DNA of 64,000 nt from contig NZ_LJSI01000053.1 of assembly GCF_001305295.1 (NCBI RefSeq), positions 496,001-560,000 of the forward strand. The letters run 5' to 3'. Positions 56,303 through 64,000 of this stretch are shown here, piece after piece (position 1 is the stretch's first letter; each line of letters opens with the position of its first letter). Position numbers and translations under genes: made by a program. The notes beneath the pieces are model-generated. The model was not told the DNA's origin. It did no database searches and worked only from the letters and a program-made list of their open reading frames with translations. Origin of the DNA: Neptunomonas antarctica (lineage in GTDB: Bacteria > Pseudomonadota > Gammaproteobacteria > Pseudomonadales > Balneatricaceae).

Positions 56303-56650
56303 CTAGTTTGAGCTGCTTTTTTGTATAGAAGTGCTTCTCTGAATAGCCACGACATATTCGGCAATTGCATCTGCTTGTTCGGCAGATAATTGATCGAACA
56401 TAGGCATGTTATGACCCATGTCGTAACCATACTTGATCATCAGTACGATTTCGTGGCTGGCCAGCTTTTGGCGGTCAGGCGGGAGGTATTCATACATCGC
56501 GCCTACGCCGTTTTTAATGTGACACTGCATGCAATAGTAGCTATAAAGCTCATTACCCTCTTCTAACTTCAGAGGGTTTTTCTCAGAACATCCAGTGGCG
56601 ATTATAGTGCTGATAAATAAGAGTAAACAGAGCTGCTTGCCATACATCAT
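56303..56650 (-). CDS. lipid-anchored class I cytochrome c
   Basis: A 115-residue protein with a lipobox (ATGC, lipid cysteine 21) and one heme-binding CMQCH (cysteines 40 and 43, histidine 44). The likely sixth ligand is a methionine in GHNMPMFDQLS. It resembles small c-type cytochromes that pass electrons at the inner-membrane surface. It starts 35 bases after the holA stop on the same strand and could be co-transcribed, although no redox gene is near. An ATG three bases later is an equal start. Confidence 0.88.
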   Translation of the reverse strand: MMYGKQLCLLLFISTIIATGCSEKNPLKLEEGNELYSYYCMQCHIKNGVGAMYEYLPPDRQKLASHEIVLMIKYGYDMGHNMPMFDQLSAEQADAIAEYVVAIQRSTSIQKSSSN

Positions 56651-56685
56651 CGCATGCTACATCCAGATTTTTTACGGCAGGAATT

Positions 56686-57714
56686 TCAAGAGAACGCTGT
56701 GAGTTGCAGACGTTTACCTGAAAGCGTAATAGCAATATCGGATAACATCAACCAAGGTGAGCCCGTACCCATTCCCTTGATAACTTTATCTAGCTGCTGG
56801 CTAATGTTAAGCAGTTCTTCGAGTGTATTGATACTCAGGCGGTCAGCGCAACGTCGCAGGGTTTGCTTACGTTTGCCCCAGATACGTTCTTTCTGACAGA
56901 TAGTTTCATAAAGTAAACCGCGATCTAAGCCTTGGCGTATAGCGTACAAGGTGCGTATCTCTCGCGTTAGCGCCCATAGTACAATCGGTGGTTCCGTGCC
57001 TTCCTGTCGTAAAACATTCAGGATTTTGATACAGCGTTCGCTCTGTCCTAATGCAATAGCATCCATTAAAGCATAGACATCATAGCGTGAGTTATCAGAG
57101 ACAGCCTCGATTATCTGTTCAGCTGTCAAAACTCCTGAGGGGTAGAGCAGATGGAGCTTGTCCAGCTCTTGTTTGGCTGCGAGTAGGTTGCCTTCAACAC
57201 GATCACACAAAAGTTGAGTCGCCGCATCATCCAATTGCATATTCTTGCTGGCGGCCCTGTGCCGGATCCAGCCCGCCAGTTGATTAATATCAACCGGCCA
57301 AATTTCAATAAACACGCCTTTTTGTTCAATCGATTTATGCCATGCGGATTTCTTGGCGGCCGCATCAAGCTTATCAGCAATGATCAATAGAATATTTTCA
57401 GGCGGTGCGTGCGCTATATATTCCTGAATTATATCGCTCGCCGCTTTGTTGATTTTGTGGCTGCCTAAGCGTATCTCGATTAACTTTTGCTCAGCAAACA
57501 GAGACAATGCATTAGCGCATTCAAGCAGGTATTCCCACTTGAACTGACCTTCAACATGCAGTACTTCACGCTCGCTAAAACCTTTTTGGCGAAAAGCGCT
57601 ACGTAGTTGATCACAACATTCAGCACTCAGTAGTGGCTCATCCCCCGAGACCAGATAGACCGGGGCATGAGGCTGCTGCAGATGTCCTGTGAGCTGTTCA
57701 GGTGTGAGTTTCAT
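56686..57714 (-). CDS. holA: DNA polymerase III subunit delta
   Basis: HolA is the clamp-loader 'wrench' that opens the beta clamp. The 342-residue product begins MKLTPEQLTGHLQQPHAPVYLVSGDEPLL in the family manner and carries the weak AAA+ fold and the collar domain (LLNISQQLDKVIKGMGTG near the end). It lies 19 bases after lptE; leuS-lptE-holA is the classical order. Confidence 0.96.
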   Translation of the reverse strand: MKLTPEQLTGHLQQPHAPVYLVSGDEPLLSAECCDQLRSAFRQKGFSEREVLHVEGQFKWEYLLECANALSLFAEQKLIEIRLGSHKINKAASDIIQEYIAHAPPENILLIIADKLDAAAKKSAWHKSIEQKGVFIEIWPVDINQLAGWIRHRAASKNMQLDDAATQLLCDRVEGNLLAAKQELDKLHLLYPSGVLTAEQIIEAVSDNSRYDVYALMDAIALGQSERCIKILNVLRQEGTEPPIVLWALTREIRTLYAIRQGLDRGLLYETICQKERIWGKRKQTLRRCADRLSINTLEELLNISQQLDKVIKGMGTGSPWLMLSDIAITLSGKRLQLTAFS

Positions 57715-57733
57715 TACTCGCTAACCCTTACCA

Positions 57734-58234
57734 CTAACGTGTTTGGGCTACGTATTGGCGTACAATACGTTCTGCGATTGATCCCCACATCTCTTCACGA
57801 ATCTCTTTTTCTAAAGAGTAGCTGGCGGTAGCCGCATTGGCATTGTAGTCATAAATGCGTTCAGTGCGAGCAACTAACGGGCCGGAGATCGATTCACCTT
57901 TGCCATTAAGCACTTCAAACTTAACCAGCAGCAGTAACTCGTATTCATCAACATTGGCGTCGCTATCCAGCGTAATGGAACGACGATTTTCCAGAACCTG
58001 AGTGATCGCTAATTGATAAGGTGCCGCTGCCTGTAAAGTGATATCTTGTTGTCTAAGCGTTCTTTTAAGGGCTTGCTCAAACGGTAAAGACGTACCGCTT
58101 TTTAAAACCAGCGTTACGAGTCTGGCCGATTCCGGAATATCCATAGCGCCGCGTAATTTAAAACCGCAGCCAGACACCAAAACAGCGGCCAGAGTGAAAC
58201 ACACAAATCTATTTAAAAAACGGTAGAGGGTCAT
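57734..58234 (-). CDS. lptE: LPS-assembly lipoprotein LptE
   Basis: The 166-residue outer-membrane lipoprotein plugs LptD and helps insert lipopolysaccharide. It has a lipobox (VSGC, lipid cysteine 23) directly followed by GFKLRGAMDIPES, the typical LptE start. It is 60 bases after leuS and before holA. Confidence 0.95.
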   Translation of the reverse strand: MTLYRFLNRFVCFTLAAVLVSGCGFKLRGAMDIPESARLVTLVLKSGTSLPFEQALKRTLRQQDITLQAAAPYQLAITQVLENRRSITLDSDANVDEYELLLLVKFEVLNGKGESISGPLVARTERIYDYNANAATASYSLEKEIREEMWGSIAERIVRQYVAQTR

Positions 58235-58294
58235 TTTCTTAATTAACTCCTTTTAGCCCACAATTATTTAGCCAGCCGATTTTAACCAGCTTAT

Positions 58295-61592
<3,298 letters not shown>

Positions 61593-61607
61593 GTCAGGCT
61601 AGTATAT

Positions 61608-61642
61608 CCAGCTATCTCAACATAAATTGCTGAGATGGCTGG
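61608..61642. terminator. long hairpin between convergent YbeL and purC genes
   Basis: CCAGCTATCTCA (61608-61619) pairs with TGAGATGGCTGG (61631-61642), one wobble, with an 11-base loop. It lies 16 bases past the YbeL stop and 61 past the purC stop. No T-tract, so a bidirectional transcript end is inferred, not certain. Confidence 0.5.
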
Positions 61643-61702
61643 CCAAAATGCCGGGAATAAGTGCTCGAAGTACGTCTCGTAAAAAGATCCCGATCAGCGT
61701 GA

Positions 61703-62806
61703 TCAGTCGATCAAACCATACTGATCACGTAAAATTTCAACAATATCCGCTTTAGGATTATCAGAAAGCACTAATTTTTTACCAGTGACTTTCTCGGCAA
61801 TGCCCACATACGTCGCTGAAATATTCATCATCACCGCTGCAGGCAAGGCGTTGTCGCGTGCCAGTGCTTTGCGTTCGGGCATACGCTCTTTGTTCAGCAG
61901 AATATCCGGATCAGGGAAATTGTTTAGCAGCCATTGACGAAAACCTTCTTTAGAATTCTCAACGATTTTGCCTTCACGATAAGCCGCGCCTTCCCAAATC
62001 CGTGAAGAGTCGGGTGTGCCAACCTCATCCATATAGATCAGCTTCTCATTGCCAGCGGCATCGGTCACATACCCAAATTCAAATTTGGTATCGACAAAAA
62101 TCTGATCCAGTGCCGCCAGTGCATCGCTGATAACGCCGAAGCCTTCTTTAAGCAGTTTTTCGTATTGAGTGATATCAGCTTTGCTGCGCAGATTAAAGGC
62201 GGCAAAGTTATCTTCCAGGTTCTTACGTGTGATGTTCACATCATCCGCTTCAGGTACACCGTCAATACCTTTCAGGATGCCTTTGGTGGACGGCGTGATC
62301 AGTAGCTCAGGTAGCTTCTGGTCTTTCTGCAGGCCATCGGGTAACTGAATGCCGCAGAACTCGCGCTCCCCTTTAGAGTAGGCGCGCCACATAGAGCCCG
62401 TGATGTACTGGCGACAGATCGCCTCGATCATCACCGGTTTGGCTTTCTGCACAATCCAGACAAACGGATGCGGAATGTCCAGAATATGGCTATCGGCTAA
62501 ACCGTTATCACGAAACAGCTTAAACCAATGATTAGAAATCGCGTTCAACGCCGCGCCTTTACCCGGCACACCGTTCATACCGCCTTCGCCATGCCAGATA
62601 CAGTCAAATGCAGAGATACGGTCGCTAATCACCATAATTGCTAACGGTGCATCCGCCGCAACATCATAGCCTTTCTCTTCGATAAGGCGACGGCTGTCGG
62701 CGGCGGTTAACCAGTAAACCGAGCGTACTTTACCGCTATGGACGGGGCTATCGGTACGAATTGGCAGGTCGTTATTAACGGCCAGCACTTTATCGGCAAG
62801 ACTCAT
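61703..62806 (-). CDS. purC: phosphoribosylaminoimidazole-succinocarboxamide synthase
   Basis: PurC adds aspartate to CAIR in purine synthesis. The 367-residue product is the long form, not the 240-residue type of E. coli. It shows [10 protein letters not shown] near 24, [14 protein letters not shown] (about 86), [17 protein letters not shown]-like (here [17 protein letters not shown], about 133), LITPSTKG (about 171) and [10 protein letters not shown] (about 241). An ATP-grasp-like SAICAR synthase fold. Stands alone on the minus strand. Confidence 0.94.
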   Translation of the reverse strand: MSLADKVLAVNNDLPIRTDSPVHSGKVRSVYWLTAADSRRLIEEKGYDVAADAPLAIMVISDRISAFDCIWHGEGGMNGVPGKGAALNAISNHWFKLFRDNGLADSHILDIPHPFVWIVQKAKPVMIEAICRQYITGSMWRAYSKGEREFCGIQLPDGLQKDQKLPELLITPSTKGILKGIDGVPEADDVNITRKNLEDNFAAFNLRSKADITQYEKLLKEGFGVISDALAALDQIFVDTKFEFGYVTDAAGNEKLIYMDEVGTPDSSRIWEGAAYREGKIVENSKEGFRQWLLNNFPDPDILLNKERMPERKALARDNALPAAVMMNISATYVGIAEKVTGKKLVLSDNPKADIVEILRDQYGLID

Positions 62807-62898
62807 AGGTAAACTGTCCTGTTCAGGAGTGAATCACGAAGGCTTTTTTACAGTATAGGGTTTGCGACATCACGTTTTACCGCCCTATCGCAACCGGT

Positions 62899-64000
62899 TT
62901 ATTTCTTCTGCTTAATTTTTTGCTTAGCTTTACCCGTCGTTTTAGACGTAGTCACCCTGTCACGGATGATCTTGGTTTGGCTGGGTTTGTTGGCACGTGG
63001 CTTCTGCGATTTCTGGGTGATCTGTTTCAGTAAGTTTTCACGATTACCCACTTCAAAACCCGGCATGTTAATACGTTTAATTCTGCTGCCGATAAGACGT
63101 TCGATATCATCCAGTGCGCGTTCTTCTTCGCGGCTGACAAACGATATCGCATGGCCTTTAGCGCCTGCACGGCCGGTACGACCAATACGGTGAACATAAT
63201 CTTCGGCAAGAAACGGCAGATTATAGTTAACCACATACTCCAGCCCTTTAATGTCCAAACCACGAGCAGCCACTTCGGTAGCGATCATTACCTGTACTTT
63301 GCCGGCTTTAAAATCGGCTAAAGCACGCTTGCGTGACCCCTGCGTTTTATCGCCGTGACACACCACATAAGTGATCTTGTCCATCTTCAGATCGACCACT
63401 AACTCATCTGCCTGAGCTTTGGTACTGGTAAACACTAATACCTGATACCAATTCTGCGCCTTGATCAACTCAAGAAACAAGTCCGCTTTGCGGCGCTCTT
63501 CTACCGGATAGACCACATGATCAACCGTATCGGCGGTCGAGTTTTGCTTAGCAACACGGATAGTTTCGTGACGGCTCATCAGCTTTCTGGCTAACTCATT
63601 AACCGTAGGCGTAACCGTGGCAGAAAACATAAGGGTTTGATGCTTGCTTGCTGTTTGTTGGATCAACTTATAAACATCGTTGATAAAGCCCATGTCGAGC
63701 ATGCGATCGGCTTCATCTAATACCACAAACTCAACCTTAGATAAGCTGATATTACATTGCACCACATGCTCAAGCAGCCGCCCTGGCGTAGCTACCAGAA
63801 TATCGACACCGGCCTTTAACCTGCCTTTTTGTGAGTCCGTACTCACGCCGCCGTAAATACCTTTAACTGTAAAGGGCAGGAACTGCGCATAACCTTTAAT
63901 TGTGGTGGTTAGCTGTTCGGCCAGCTCACGCGTAGGTGCCAGAATCAGCGTACGAACCTGGCCCGGCTGAGTAGTGACAGGGCGGTCATGCATCTGCTGC
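62899..64000 (-). CDS. DEAD-box RNA helicase, RhlE-like (partial, N-terminus beyond window)
   Basis: The frame is open to the right edge, so the Q motif and Walker A are not visible. Seen in order from the N-terminal side: APTRELAEQL (Ia), GGVSTD, TPGRLLEH (Ib), DEADRMLDMGF (II), FSATVTP (III), VLVFTSTKAQADEL (IV), TEVAARGLDIK (V) and HRIGRTGRAGAKG (VI). The end is rich in lysine, as in RhlE/SrmB-type helicases. It probably remodels ribosomal or mRNA structures. The RhlE label is from general similarity (DKTQGSRKRALADFK), not from a search. Confidence 0.9.
   Translation of the reverse strand, partial: QQMHDRPVTTQPGQVRTLILAPTRELAEQLTTTIKGYAQFLPFTVKGIYGGVSTDSQKGRLKAGVDILVATPGRLLEHVVQCNISLSKVEFVVLDEADRMLDMGFINDVYKLIQQTASKHQTLMFSATVTPTVNELARKLMSRHETIRVAKQNSTADTVDHVVYPVEERRKADLFLELIKAQNWYQVLVFTSTKAQADELVVDLKMDKITYVVCHGDKTQGSRKRALADFKAGKVQVMIATEVAARGLDIKGLEYVVNYNLPFLAEDYVHRIGRTGRAGAKGHAISFVSREEERALDDIERLIGSRIKRINMPGFEVGNRENLLKQITQKSQKPRANKPSQTKIIRDRVTTSKTTGKAKQKIKQKK

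Overview
The window is a chromosomal segment of a marine-type gammaproteobacterium. Gene order fits the Pseudomonadales/Oceanospirillales: ffh-rpsP-rimM-trmD-rplS, then xerD-dsbC-hom-thrC-recJ, nudF-DUF1249-cpdA-yqiA-parE-parC, proA-nadD-rsfS-rlmH-mrdA-mrdB-mltB-rlpA-dacA-dat-ybeD-lipB and leuS-lptE-holA. Base composition is moderate. Genus is not assignable by eye; an Oceanospirillaceae-like relative is an inference from synteny. No tRNA, rRNA, CRISPR array, intact insertion sequence or prophage was seen.

Layout. 1-2855: the end of a V/A-type ATPase cluster (E, DUF2764, A) that stops after the catalytic A subunit. 3135-9444: a Cache-PAS-GGDEF-EAL protein, an EamA transporter, a CoA-type Nudix hydrolase with a DUF1289 partner, and a CBS-containing CorC-type membrane protein. 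9502-13980: the ypjD-like gene, ffh and the ribosomal operon. 14112-25131: an unrecognised membrane-anchored protein, xerD, dsbC, an orphan allE with a divergent LysR gene, threonine biosynthesis, recJ and nfo. 25182-31368: a c-di-GMP block with two very different GGDEF/EAL proteins and a decayed third one. 31369-35880: an accessory segment with a large Sel1-repeat lipoprotein, a YqhA-type membrane protein and a secreted fasciclin protein with a tetranucleotide repeat in its leader. 36166-42937: the nudF to parC block. 42947-44560: a membrane protein with a cyclase-like C-terminal region, on the minus strand. 44717-55596: proline/NAD synthesis, ribosome factors, the elongasome and septal-wall genes, and lipoate transfer. 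55842-64000: an OsmC protein, a lipid-anchored cytochrome c, leuS-lptE-holA, a YbeL-like protein, purC and a partial DEAD-box helicase.

How it works together. Most of the window is housekeeping. The cell-wall block couples elongation (PBP2, RodA) to maturation and turnover (MltB, RlpA, PBP5). The accessory character is concentrated in signalling and envelope genes: four GGDEF/EAL loci (one dead) with different sensor inputs (periplasmic Cache; periplasmic binding-protein-like plus PAS and GAF; cytoplasmic CBS), and cpdA, which degrades cAMP. I did not find a convincing new multi-gene system. The best leads are the V-ATPase cluster ending after subunit A, the reversed EAL-CBS-GGDDF protein, the pseudogene broken exactly before its EAL motif next to a segment of different base skew, and the repeat tract in the fasciclin leader.
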